Shown here: one piece after another, positions 7,965 to 15,870 of the stretch | Numbering within the stretch: the stretch's first letter is position 1 | How the letters are laid out: each line of letters starts with the position of its first letter | From: a virus | Virus record (IMG/VR): IMGVR_UViG_3300043444_000270 | Span: 1 to 32,536 of that record | Reading direction: 5' to 3' (one strand) | DNA length: 32,536 bases | Notes under the pieces: model-generated | The model's database searches: none | Told to the model about the DNA's origin: nothing | The model's input: the letters and a program-made list of their open reading frames with translations, nothing else | Made by a program: the position numbers and the translations under genes

Positions 7965-9142
7965 TTTAGAAGTTTCTTTAGAACTGGCAACCAATACTTA
8001 TCCCAAACAGTATCCACATCAAACTGCTTGGCAAAATCCATAGCAACCTTGCTAGGGCCACGCTCGGCCTGATAAGCAAGCTCTAAAGCATTGACAATAG
8101 AAGAAACGCTAGGGGTTGTCCAAATAGCATCTTGACCAGCATCCCAAAGCGGTTGTCCGTCTACCAGCCACCCATCCTCGGCAACTAGGTCAGGGGTTGC
8201 ACCCCAGTTAGAACCAATAACCCTAGTGCCACAAGCCTGAGCCTCAACAGTTGGAAGCCCAAAACCCTCACCCATACCTGAAGCAAGCAAGACATCCATA
8301 GCCGAGTAAAGAGCGGCTAGATCCTGCTGGCTCATTCCATACTTGTAATCAATCACAGGTGGAAACATTACTGACTCTTTAGGGATACCAAAAGCCTGAA
8401 GCATCTTTATTAGATTCCAGCCACCAGCAGTTCCTAGAGGGTCTGTGTGTAAGTAAAGCACAGCGTCTGAATGGCGCTCTCTAAAGATTGCGAAAGCCAA
8501 CAAGTTCTCAGAAAAAGACTTGCGGTGAACTAGCCCAGAAGCCTTGTTAGCGGCATTCATACCAACGAGGAACTCGCCTGTTATGCCCATAAACTCACGA
8601 ACATCTACGCCCTGAATTTTGCCAGTAGGTTTGAAAATCTTTGTGTCAATCCCATGAGGCACATACTCGCACTCAATACCTTTAGCTTCCATGGCTCGCA
8701 CACCATTCGGGGCCATAGCAATAGGAGTGACATTATCTTTGCGAAGCCAAGCCTCGACACCTGGAGTTAGTCCGGCATGGTCTACTGGAGTCCAAGAACC
8801 AATATTGATTGAATCCCAAGCCTTGCCCTTTAGAACCCAGACATCATAAAGAGTAATTAGAGTGTCAGGTTGATTCTGATTCTTAGACTTCCAATGAGCG
8901 TGGTGCATTGGCCCGACATCATTAGAGTAAGGATCAAGTCCTCGAGGATAAACAGGGATTTCCCCATAAGGTGTCTTGAAAGACTTTAGCGAACCCTCAG
9001 CACCATAGTTTGATGAAGCGGCAACATCCGCACCATCTCGCTTCAGGCGGTTTACAAGGTATTCGGCTTGCTGGCCATAGCCAGTAGATTCGCCTGGGCT
9101 ATTGCTCCAGACTGTGACTGTGCCTTTTAGTTTTTTACTCAT
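7961..9142 (-). CDS. Glycosyltransferase family 4-like (GT-B) protein
   Basis: About 393 residues from ATG 9142; in-frame ATG 9175 and TTG 9178 would add 11-12 residues, and no start has a convincing RBS. The N-domain begins TVTVWSNSPGESTGYGQQAE, with the glycine-rich donor-site loop. The C-domain carries GMGEGFGLPTVEAQACGTRV, the classical GT4 E-x7-E donor-binding motif. PHGIDTKIFKP lies before the C-domain as in GT-B retaining enzymes. It overlaps the 60-residue membrane protein upstream by 8 bases and the GT2 gene downstream by 4, arguing for one transcript. Confidence 0.88.
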   Translation of the reverse strand: MSKKLKGTVTVWSNSPGESTGYGQQAEYLVNRLKRDGADVAASSNYGAEGSLKSFKTPYGEIPVYPRGLDPYSNDVGPMHHAHWKSKNQNQPDTLITLYDVWVLKGKAWDSINIGSWTPVDHAGLTPGVEAWLRKDNVTPIAMAPNGVRAMEAKGIECEYVPHGIDTKIFKPTGKIQGVDVREFMGITGEFLVGMNAANKASGLVHRKSFSENLLAFAIFRERHSDAVLYLHTDPLGTAGGWNLIKMLQAFGIPKESVMFPPVIDYKYGMSQQDLAALYSAMDVLLASGMGEGFGLPTVEAQACGTRVIGSNWGATPDLVAEDGWLVDGQPLWDAGQDAIWTTPSVSSIVNALELAYQAERGPSKVAMDFAKQFDVDTVWDKYWLPVLKKLLK

Positions 9143-9317
9143 GCTGGCAGTCTTTACAGACATCTTCATAGTCATCAAGTTGGTCTGTGTATTTCATCCA
9201 TTCATTGAAAATAAACAAATCAATAAATGCGATGTGCTTGAGAATATGCAAAATAGCAACCACACCAGTTATCAAAATAAAAGAGATTGCAATAAGCAGG
9301 ACACTAATAAGTTCCAT
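9135..9317 (-). CDS. Small single-pass membrane protein
   Basis: 60 residues with a good RBS (GGAAAGGG, 6-7 bases before the ATG). Residues 3-27 form a strongly hydrophobic segment (ISVLLIAISFILITGVVAIL), followed by a moderately hydrophobic helix and an acidic tail with CKDCQH. It opens the glycosylation cassette and overlaps the GT4 start. It may anchor or recruit the transferases to the membrane, but that is a guess; family not recognised. Confidence 0.65.
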   Translation of the reverse strand: MELISVLLIAISFILITGVVAILHILKHIAFIDLFIFNEWMKYTDQLDDYEDVCKDCQHE

Positions 9318-9371
9318 TTTGACCCTTTCCGTAGGTGTCTAAAGCCTAGCAAATAATCCAGACAAAGGTAA

Positions 9372-9397
9372 ACCCCTGAGCCTACGCACCCAGGGGT
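9372..9397 (-). terminator. Terminator-like hairpin after the capsid gene
   Basis: ACCCCTG and CAGGGGT form a perfect 7-bp stem with a 12-base loop, 24 bases past the capsid stop at 9421. In the minus-strand sense it is followed by TTTACCTTT, only a weak T-run, so it may be an attenuator that lets some transcription into the cassette. Confidence 0.55.
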
Positions 9398-9420
9398 CTA
9401 CCAGTCTATCTAGCGAGGGT

Positions 9421-10593
9421 TTAGCTCGCGCCGCCCTTGAAATATCCAATGTGAGTAGCGTGGGTTAGTCCACCGTCTAGTCGCATAGTTCCGCGGAAGG
9501 TTGTTGTGTCTGCGTTGAATGCATAGTCTGCTGAAGTAGCAACTTGGATTCCACCAGCAACGCGTACCTTGTATGAAGGTAGGTGACCGAAGATTACAGA
9601 CTTTGCACCAGTCGCAACTGCCGGAACTGAGCTGTTCTCGAACACAGAGTATCCAAGAAGAGTTGCAGCCTGACCAGGAACAGCAGAGTCAGTCCAGATG
9701 TAGTTTCCTGCACCATCCTTCATCTTGCGAGCAGCAGCAATACCAGTCTTTGACATCTGGAAACCTAGACCTGGAAGTACGCGAGCGCCATCAGCGATTC
9801 CGTAGACTAGATCGACCAGATTTTCAAAACTCGCGGCCCCAGACACTCCGGTGCCACCGGTTACAACTGAACCAGCAGAGGTTACAACACCAGTAGGCTG
9901 AACAGTTCCAGTACCAGTTGTTAGCAATGCGTTTGCCTGGTAACCAAGTGACTGACCCAACTGCTCTGCAATGTAAGCGTTGATGTCGAATCCTGCATCT
10001 GCAATTAGCTCATTAGCAACTGAAACCAAAGCACCAATCTTAAATGCACCTAGTGAAATGCTTGAGAAGGTTGGGTTTGACTCTGAGATTGCTGAACCTG
10101 CTGAAGTAACAGCAGCAGTTGAGTAAGCAGTAACAGTTGGAATAACTAGAGTTTCACCAGAAGCGGTGTTGAATACTTCTGAGGTGTTTAGCATTGGGCC
10201 GATTAGGCGAGCAACACCAAATACCTGGTCATAGAAAGACTGACCAACAGTGTTTGCCGATGGCACAAGCGCCGCGCGTGATTCGCGGTTGAACTCATGT
10301 GAGCGAACTTCACCGCGAGCAATTGCGCGGATTAGGTCTGCATCGGTTGATGGAGCAGTTGCAGGTGTGAAAGAAGCAGCAGCCTCAGTTGCCTGAGCAG
10401 CGCGCTCTTCTACACGCTTTGCAGTTTCGATTGAAGCGTCACGCTGAGCAATGTCAGCCTCTAGGCGCTCAATCTTGGTTAGTTCTTCAGCTGAAAGTCC
10501 GCGAGCCTCGGTCTGAGCAAAGTCAATGACTTCGCGCATCTGAGCAACTAGGTTGTTGCGAACCTCTGCCTGTGACTTGATGAAGTCAGACAT
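9421..10593 (-). CDS. Major capsid protein, HK97 fold
   Basis: 390 residues. Residues 1-75 form a charged coiled coil (scaffolding delta-domain: SAEELTKIERLEADIAQRD). A linker follows, then the mature HK97-fold body from about residue 105 (AALVPSANTVGQSFYDQVFG), with a typical GALVSVANELIADAGFDINA spine region and a GHLPSYKVRVAGGIQVATSA C-terminal part. The delta-domain should be removed by the protease encoded upstream. RBS AAAGGA lies 8 bases before ATG. The capsid gene is set apart by its own promoter and by hairpins on both sides, fitting its need for high expression. Confidence 0.93.
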   Translation of the reverse strand: MSDFIKSQAEVRNNLVAQMREVIDFAQTEARGLSAEELTKIERLEADIAQRDASIETAKRVEERAAQATEAAASFTPATAPSTDADLIRAIARGEVRSHEFNRESRAALVPSANTVGQSFYDQVFGVARLIGPMLNTSEVFNTASGETLVIPTVTAYSTAAVTSAGSAISESNPTFSSISLGAFKIGALVSVANELIADAGFDINAYIAEQLGQSLGYQANALLTTGTGTVQPTGVVTSAGSVVTGGTGVSGAASFENLVDLVYGIADGARVLPGLGFQMSKTGIAAARKMKDGAGNYIWTDSAVPGQAATLLGYSVFENSSVPAVATGAKSVIFGHLPSYKVRVAGGIQVATSADYAFNADTTTFRGTMRLDGGLTHATHIGYFKGGAS

Positions 10594-10627
10594 AGATTTT
10601 TCCTTTGATTGAATGAATTGGATTTCT

Positions 10628-10667
10628 GCCGAGCAAACTCTGAACAGACTAGAGGCCGAGCAAACTC
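10628..10667. repeat. 13-bp direct repeat in capsid leader
   Basis: GCCGAGCAAACTC occurs at 10628-10640 and again at 10655-10667, 27 bases apart start to start, with further weak similarity after each copy. Both lie in the expected 5' leader of the capsid mRNA, between the -10 box at 10682-10687 and the RBS. Possible protein- or RNA-binding sites; no known motif recognised. Confidence 0.6.
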
Positions 10668-10681
10668 AGAACCTAGTAGCA

Positions 10682-10711
10682 ATTCTACCAAAGGTATGTA
10701 AAACAAGTTAA
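10682..10711 (-). promoter_or_regulatory. Predicted sigma70-type promoter for the capsid gene
   Basis: On the minus strand TTAACT (10711-10706, 4 of 6 to consensus), an 18-base spacer and TAGAAT (10687-10682, 5 of 6). The start would fall near 10675, leaving a leader of about 80 bases that holds the 13-bp repeats and the capsid RBS. It lies downstream of a strong terminator, so an independent start is needed for the capsid gene. Confidence 0.5.
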
Positions 10712-10773
10712 AGGTCACTAGATTGCACTAGCCTTGAGCATCCCTATTGCGCGCTTGGGGTAGCCGACCTTTA
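10710..10773 (-). other. Long-range hairpin next to tRNA-like element
   Basis: TAAAGGTC (10773-10766) pairs with GACCTTTA (10716-10709), an 8-bp helix, enclosing a further CTAG/CTAG stem and a CCC/GGG pairing. It begins two bases after the discriminator position of the tRNA-like element and is followed by ACTTGTTTTAC. It could be a terminator or a 3' structural part of the same RNA; it also overlaps the capsid -35 box. Confidence 0.35.
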
Positions 10774-10774
10774 G

Positions 10775-10853
10775 TGGACTATCAGGGAGTCGCACCCTGC
10801 TCCCAAGTGTTCGGATTTACCGGCTTGCACTTGGTCGAAACTATCTATAGCCC
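10775..10853 (-). ncRNA. tRNA-like RNA resembling the tRNA-like domain of tmRNA, without a reading frame
   Basis: Read on the minus strand from 10853: GGGCTAT pairs with ATAGTCC (10782-10776) as a 7-bp acceptor whose third pair is G.U, followed by A as discriminator; G3.U70 plus A73 is the alanine identity set kept in tmRNA. The 13-base D-loop region holds GTTTCGAC (10841-10834), the string found at this place in tmRNA, with no D-stem. A T-arm follows: CAGGG-TGCGACT-CCCTG (10799-10783). Between them is a 7-bp P2-like helix, CCAAGTG with CACTTGG, capped by CGG-TAAAT-CCG. There is no anticodon arm, no mRNA-like domain and no encoded CCA. Deviation: T-loop has TGCGA where TTCGA is usual. Could also be a decayed tmRNA. 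Confidence 0.6.
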
Positions 10854-10932
10854 TACGCCACTTTGAACCATCAAGGGCCGAGGAAATCCCAGCAAGTTAG
10901 TGGCAACTGCTGGCCTCTTACAGTATAGCGAA

Positions 10933-10964
10933 ACCCCCGACTGGAAAGGGGGTCAGTCGGGGGT
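10933..10964 (-). terminator. Rho-independent terminator upstream of the capsid region
   Basis: ACCCCCGACTG and CAGTCGGGGGT form a perfect 11-bp GC-rich stem with a 10-base loop. In the minus-strand sense it is followed by TTTCGC. It lies 20 bases past the stop of the 58-residue gene and should stop most transcripts of the packaging/protease operon before the tRNA-like element and capsid gene. Confidence 0.8.
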
Positions 10965-10984
10965 CTTATCTCGCTCGAAAGGTA

Positions 10985-11161
10985 TTAGCGAGTTTCTTTT
11001 ACTTCAGCCACTCGGGTTTCGGTGACCGGTGTAAAGCTCTTGGCTTCTTTGGCAGGAGCGTTTAGCAAGTCTAGCAGTTCTTTGATTGCGCCGGTGGTTG
11101 GATCACCAGATACTTCTTTTACTACCTTGATTGCTGTAGCAATTTCATCTTTAGTTGGCAT
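10985..11161 (-). CDS. Small acidic/basic helical protein, unknown
   Basis: 58 residues, starting at an ATG that overlaps the protease stop as TAATG. Sequence begins MPTKDEIATAIKVVKEVSGD, then has a TGAIKELLDLLNAPAKEAKS helix and a Thr/Val/Glu-rich tail. Highly charged and soluble, probably helical. It is the last gene before a strong terminator. Position between protease and capsid genes is where scaffold-like or head-accessory proteins may sit, but nothing in it proves that. Confidence 0.65.
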   Translation of the reverse strand: MPTKDEIATAIKVVKEVSGDPTTGAIKELLDLLNAPAKEAKSFTPVTETRVAEVKETR

Positions 11162-12732
11162 TAGTTTCCCATCATTAGTAGAGCGAGTTTTTTCTGCTTG
11201 AGAGCAAGAATGTCACCCTCAACTTCTTGAACCTCTGGGGTCTTGGTTAGTTTGCCAATGACATCGGCTACAAGTGCGCCTTGCTCTGGTTCTAGTTCTT
11301 CGCCTGACTCAATCTTTAGCAGGGCATCGGCTAGAGCATCGGCTGAGATGCCTTCGATTGAGCGAACTGCTACTGTTCCAGCGGTTGCTTCATAGGCTGG
11401 TGTTGAAACTAGGCTGACCTCATAAAGTGAAACATCTTCTAGGTAGCGAGTGTTGCCATCCTTAGACCAAGAGTCTTTTTTGACTGAGAAACCAAAGCTC
11501 ATTGAGTCCACAACACCGGTGCGAACTAACTCGGCAATGTCGCGACCTAGAGTTGTGTCTGGCAGGGTTGCGGTGACCTTTAGGCCTCGAGCATCTTCAG
11601 CCAACTGGAGTGATCCGTTGCGAGTTGAAGCAAGAGGGTTTGAGGTGTCATGATTCCACAAGAGCATCATGCGGTTGCGAGATTGTAGGCTTCGCTTGAA
11701 AGCGCCAGGCTTTACATACTCGGTGAAAGGAAGCGGAAGGCTTGGCTGGTCAAATAGAGCGGCATAGCCGGTGAAAGAGCGACCATCACCCTCGGCGCGT
11801 AGTTCGATGTGGTTGGTGCGAACCTCATTCTTGCCAATGGCTCGAGCTTCCTCTGTGCCTTCTAGTTTGGCTTTGATAGCATAAGCAACCTTGAGCCACT
11901 TGGCTCTAGATTCATCCATCACTTCTTCAGTCATTCGGCTACTTTCTTCTTCTGCTCTAATTCTAGCAACAACAGATTCCGCATAGTCTAGGGCTCTTTG
12001 CGCTGCTCGCTTTGATGGGCCTGAACCCCAAAGTAGATGTGCGACAACACCGGCACTCGGATAGTTGTCTGAGGCTGGGTCTGCATCTGGAGAATCAAGG
12101 TCATCTAGGTGGCGAGCAATCCAAGCGGCAATGCGAATCCACTTGTCATCGCTAACTGTTCCATCAGCCATCTCTCGGGCCTCTCGGATAGTGCGCTCAA
12201 CAAGGCCATCTCCACCTAGACCATCAGCGTAATACTCAAGGCCTCGGCGAGCTGCTGCTCTCATGTAAGCAGGTGCTTCTTGGTTGATTGCTCTATCTTC
12301 TTCTAGGACTGGCAACTCAGGTTCATCCATAGACTCATCTGGCTGGTCAGGTTCTTCTACTTCCTCGGCTACCATCTCTGGTCGCTGGATTCGCTCCAAC
12401 TTGAAAACATTTAGAATCATCATCTTGTCTGTTGATGTAAAGATTCCATCCTCAAACTCATAAAGGCGGATGACCGCATACTCGCCTTGAACCATAACAA
12501 TCTCAGCAAGAATCTTTGGGTCTAGAACATTCCAAGAAACATAATCGCCAACATTCAGCGAGTCAATCGCCGCGCGCTCACCTTCAAAAGGCTCATCATC
12601 TGAAATAGAGATAGCAACTGCCTGATCAATGGCCGATTCCTTTGTTGTGTGACAACCGTAGTATCCGTCACCGTCATCAACAACAGCCCAGCCTGAGCAT
12701 TCAGGATTTTTATCTGTAATGTAATAAGGCAT
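11161..12732 (-). CDS. Prohead maturation protease with N-terminal extension
   Basis: 523 residues. From about 300 to 480 it is an HK97-type prohead protease (U35): RSFTGYAALFDQPS, MMLLWNHDTSNPLAS with the catalytic-type His, DSMSFGFSVKKDSW with the nucleophile-type Ser, and YEVSLVSTPAY. Residues 1-110 hold a small N-domain (CSGWAVVDDGDGYYGCHTTK) and an SH3-like stretch around VGDYVSWNVLDPK. Residues 145-265 are a helical domain with WIRIAAWIARHLDDLDS. The fused extensions exceed the usual protease length and are seen in some actinophages. It should cut the capsid delta-domain. RBS AGGA before the ATG. Confidence 0.88.
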   Translation of the reverse strand: MPYYITDKNPECSGWAVVDDGDGYYGCHTTKESAIDQAVAISISDDEPFEGERAAIDSLNVGDYVSWNVLDPKILAEIVMVQGEYAVIRLYEFEDGIFTSTDKMMILNVFKLERIQRPEMVAEEVEEPDQPDESMDEPELPVLEEDRAINQEAPAYMRAAARRGLEYYADGLGGDGLVERTIREAREMADGTVSDDKWIRIAAWIARHLDDLDSPDADPASDNYPSAGVVAHLLWGSGPSKRAAQRALDYAESVVARIRAEEESSRMTEEVMDESRAKWLKVAYAIKAKLEGTEEARAIGKNEVRTNHIELRAEGDGRSFTGYAALFDQPSLPLPFTEYVKPGAFKRSLQSRNRMMLLWNHDTSNPLASTRNGSLQLAEDARGLKVTATLPDTTLGRDIAELVRTGVVDSMSFGFSVKKDSWSKDGNTRYLEDVSLYEVSLVSTPAYEATAGTVAVRSIEGISADALADALLKIESGEELEPEQGALVADVIGKLTKTPEVQEVEGDILALKQKKLALLMMGN

Positions 12733-12733
12733 T

Positions 12734-12994
12734 TTATTCCTGCTTTAGATAACTGATAGTGTGACCGGATTTTGGAGAAACTACCCAGACAGCATCAAGG
12801 GGATAGCACTCAAGGTAAATGGACTCTAGTTTTTGAACGGCCAAACCATTAGAGGTTGTCACATCTGGGCCACCAATAAAAAGAGTGTCGGTGTTGTCCA
12901 TGTTGTGAATGTGCAACTTGAAGTTGCTAACACTTGTGCCGTCAATTTGTGAGGCAACTGTTCCTACCGTCATTTGACCAGTTGTAATAGCCAT
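12734..12994 (-). CDS. Small structural-type protein between portal and protease
   Basis: 86 residues, beta-rich: VSNFKLHIHNMDNTDTLFIG, DVTTSNGLAVQKLESIYLE and AVWVVSPKSGHTISYLKQE. The pattern recalls small cupin- or sandwich-like phage proteins coded next to portal genes, which may be head decoration or completion proteins. One-base TAATG overlap with the portal gene. No catalytic motif; function not established. Confidence 0.65.
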   Translation of the reverse strand: MAITTGQMTVGTVASQIDGTSVSNFKLHIHNMDNTDTLFIGGPDVTTSNGLAVQKLESIYLECYPLDAVWVVSPKSGHTISYLKQE

Positions 12995-14337
12995 TAGACT
13001 CCGTAGACCGACTCTGGGTCATTAGGGTCAATCTGTGCCACGCCTTGCAACTGAACGCTTGGCAATCCTGTGTGAGCAATTGAGTTTAGACCAAACGCTT
13101 TTAGAGTTTCCTCTGGGTCGAAACCAATTTGAATTAGCTTCTGAGCCATGTTTACTCGCTGATTTTCTGCTACCAAATTAGTGTCTGTTAGCGCAATGTT
13201 GGCTAGTGGCACTCGGTATTGATCTCCAGCCTCGGTTGGACTCATGTCCTCTAGTCGGCGAACATCATTTACAGACATAAAGCCACCTTGTAGACCAATT
13301 GAATAAGCCGAGATGCGTGAGTTGAAGTCACCGCGCAACAGGCCGTCTACTGAGAACTTCAGAAAGGCTTGGTTTGGCAATAGTCGAGAGTAAGCCCATT
13401 CCATCTTTTCGATGTATGGTCTGAGCGTGTGAGTGACAAACTGAATAGCGTTCTGTTCAACTGAAGCGTAAGACTGTGTGCCTGGAACACCCATCATGCT
13501 CAATGGGATGTTGAACGCTCTTGCGATTTCTTCAACAGCAAATCTGCGCGACTCTAGGAACTGGGCAGCATCGTTAGGAACGGTAGTTTGCTTGTAGCTT
13601 GCGCCACCTGATAGAACACCGGTCTTATGCGCTCTGCGGAAACCTCGGTGCGCTGAGTCAAAGCCATCGCGCAAGTTCTTAGCTTGCTCTGGGGTTAGGT
13701 TGCCAGGGAACTCGATGATGCCCTGAGTGGTTGCACCTGCGCCAAAGAAGCGAGCGGCATAAGACTGCATTGCGCTAGAAAGACCTAGTGCTTCCTTTAG
13801 GCGTTCAACTCGGCTAAGACCGGTTAGGCTACCTGGCTGAATAAGGTCAGTGATGTGAATAATCTCATCGCTAGATAGTGCTTTATCTTCACCAGTAATA
13901 AGAAAGATTTTGCGCCCTAGAGCAGAGCGGCGAACTTCTACAGTCTTAGGATCAAGAACAACAAGGTTTACAGCATCGCCGATTGAGTTGCGGAATACTC
14001 GAGTGTAAGAGTTGCCATCCACCATAAGGCTGACAAGAACTTGCTGATAGTGAGCCTGTCGAGTCATGTCTACATCTGGCTGGTCTACCCAAGCAGGTCG
14101 TGGCCTATAAGGTGAGCGGTTGCCATCTCTGCGGATGTAGGAATCTACTGGCAAGGTTGCGATTGTGTCGCTAATTAGGCTAACCGCTGACCAGAAAGCA
14201 ACAACCTCAAAGGCTGAGTTTGCGTTTATGTTTACACCGGAAGGATTAGCGATGTCTAGGTCTGCACCTGCGCCCCAAATAGTCTGAAAAGAAATTGCTC
14301 TATTTTCTTTTCTAAAGAAATCAAAAATGCCAGCCAT
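12994..14337 (-). CDS. Portal protein, HK97 family
   Basis: 447 residues. Conserved stretches include AFWSAVSLISDTIATLPVDS (about 46-65), then a VSLMVDGNSYTRVFR segment, DEIIHITDLIQPGSLTGLSR, an RRFAVEEIARAFNIPLSMMG motif near 270 and the SYASVEQNAIQFVTHTLRP crown/stem helix. These are standard for the dodecameric HK97-type portal through which DNA enters and leaves. It follows the large terminase gene by nine bases. C-terminal DPEETLKAFGLNSI helix is intact; nothing odd. Confidence 0.93.
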   Translation of the reverse strand: MAGIFDFFRKENRAISFQTIWGAGADLDIANPSGVNINANSAFEVVAFWSAVSLISDTIATLPVDSYIRRDGNRSPYRPRPAWVDQPDVDMTRQAHYQQVLVSLMVDGNSYTRVFRNSIGDAVNLVVLDPKTVEVRRSALGRKIFLITGEDKALSSDEIIHITDLIQPGSLTGLSRVERLKEALGLSSAMQSYAARFFGAGATTQGIIEFPGNLTPEQAKNLRDGFDSAHRGFRRAHKTGVLSGGASYKQTTVPNDAAQFLESRRFAVEEIARAFNIPLSMMGVPGTQSYASVEQNAIQFVTHTLRPYIEKMEWAYSRLLPNQAFLKFSVDGLLRGDFNSRISAYSIGLQGGFMSVNDVRRLEDMSPTEAGDQYRVPLANIALTDTNLVAENQRVNMAQKLIQIGFDPEETLKAFGLNSIAHTGLPSVQLQGVAQIDPNDPESVYGV

Positions 14338-14346
14338 AAACCCTGC

Positions 14347-15870
14347 CTATGCGAAAAATTGCGGAATAACCTGCTCTTCTATCCTACCGCTTGCTCGGTC
14401 ATACGCCATCATCATAGCGATAGCGTTGTCAATCTTGAGTTTTGGGTTGCGATAGTCTTTGGTGATTCTTGCGCCTCGGCCAGCATCTAGTTTTAGGACA
14501 CAGTTATCAATGTGGCGAGCTAAGGCTGGGTCACCATCGTGTTTGATTGTTCCAGCCATGATTGCTTCGTAAAGTTTTGAGGTTGCTGGGATAGTGCGGT
14601 TGTTTGAGTTTCTGTATTCAACAACTGGCAAGCCAAAATCCTGCCAAAGCCACATCTGGTCTTCCCAATAACTAGGGTCACAGGGCATCTCTCGGCATTT
14701 AGGGTATTTGGTAAAGAAGTCAAAAATAAACTGGGTGACTTCGTTCTTATCTACAATCCAAGAATCGTCATCCTTTACAAAATCCTTTTCCCAACTGGCT
14801 GCTCTCTTGACTCTAAAGACATCGCCCTCAAATCTAGGCATAATTACCGCCATTAGGGAAGTGCTGTCATTGTTCCAAGAACCATCAAAGCCCAAGACAT
14901 ACTCATCATCTGGGGTCATCTCAAAATCTTCAGCCAAGTCAGCCCAGACACCGGCAGGAAGCCAAGCGGTCTTAGTGTTCACCCATTGGTTTAGGCGCTT
15001 AGTTCTAAACTCGGCCTCTGGGGTTCGCTTGACCGCTGAGGCAAAGTCAGACTCAGCAACAAGGTCATCAAAGCCAGGGTTAGCAATCTTCCAAGTTTCG
15101 GGTAGGCGGTGATCTGCCTCGGCAGGTGCTTCCCACCAAGCCATAAAAAAGGTTGGGTCTTCTATTTCACCGCTGGCAACCTTCTTGCCATATTGATAGG
15201 ACTCATAAGCAATCGAATCTTGGCCTGTGATGTCTTGTTTTACTCCAGCAGTTGTCACGCTTACCAGTTGGGCAATCTTGCCTCGGTTACCCATAGCCAA
15301 CGAGTAAACATCAAATAGTTTTCTGTCGCGGTGTGCGTGCAGCTCATCAAGGATTAGGCGATGAGGGTTAGCACCTTCTTTTGAGTAGGCCTCAGCAGAA
15401 ACAACCTTTAGGACTGAGGAAGTGCTAGGCACATAGATTGAATCCTTATAAACCTGCACCATATCTGACAGTTCGCTTGACTCCACCATTCGCCGAGCCT
15501 CGCCAAACACAATTCTGGCCTGTTCCTTTTCAGCGGCGGCAACAATAACTTCACCACCTTGCACACCCTCAGCCAGCAAGGAATAAAGAGCAATCGAAGC
15601 ACTAGATAGCGCCGATTTACCGTTCTTGCGAGGCATACCGATAAGAGCGGTTTGAAAACAGTATCCGCCATTAGCATCTCGAGCGTAAAGGTGTCTAAGA
15701 AGTTGTTTTTGCCATTCTCGCAAGACAAGGGGTTGCCCTGCCCTGCCAGCAATTCCATCTTTACCTATCGAGCCAAAGAGTTCGGCAAACTCAATAGCAT
15801 CTTCACCGTCACCACGAGCAATCGAAACAGGCTCAACAGGTGTCAGGATAGCCGGTGGCCAACTATCCAC
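14347..15870 (-). CDS. terL: Terminase large subunit
   Basis: 507 residues, GTG start overlapping the small subunit stop by 8 bases. The packaging ATPase has Walker A-like GMPRKNGKS (residues 78-86) and Walker B RLILDELHAH near 175, followed by an SVTTAGVK motif. The nuclease domain begins near 320 with VLGFDGSWNNDSTSLMAV, then DPSYWEDQMWL and a final KIDNAIAMMMAYDRA with its acidic residue. This is the HK97-like terminase type. It translocates DNA into the prohead and cuts concatemers. The type suggests cohesive ends, but ends cannot be located from sequence alone. Confidence 0.95.
   Translation of the reverse strand: MDSWPPAILTPVEPVSIARGDGEDAIEFAELFGSIGKDGIAGRAGQPLVLREWQKQLLRHLYARDANGGYCFQTALIGMPRKNGKSALSSASIALYSLLAEGVQGGEVIVAAAEKEQARIVFGEARRMVESSELSDMVQVYKDSIYVPSTSSVLKVVSAEAYSKEGANPHRLILDELHAHRDRKLFDVYSLAMGNRGKIAQLVSVTTAGVKQDITGQDSIAYESYQYGKKVASGEIEDPTFFMAWWEAPAEADHRLPETWKIANPGFDDLVAESDFASAVKRTPEAEFRTKRLNQWVNTKTAWLPAGVWADLAEDFEMTPDDEYVLGFDGSWNNDSTSLMAVIMPRFEGDVFRVKRAASWEKDFVKDDDSWIVDKNEVTQFIFDFFTKYPKCREMPCDPSYWEDQMWLWQDFGLPVVEYRNSNNRTIPATSKLYEAIMAGTIKHDGDPALARHIDNCVLKLDAGRGARITKDYRNPKLKIDNAIAMMMAYDRASGRIEEQVIPQFFA

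Noticed and set aside
10775-10853. Ordinary tRNA gene
   Set aside because: Acceptor and T-arm are good but there is no D-stem and no 7-base anticodon loop on a 5-bp stem; the middle is a long P2-like helix instead.
10700-10980. Phage attachment site derived from host ssrA
   Set aside because: Both 5' and 3' parts of the tRNA-like fold are here in one compact unit, and no integrase gene is in the genome.
14708-15112. 134-codon plus-strand open frame
   Set aside because: Antisense to the terminase nuclease domain; no motif or RBS.
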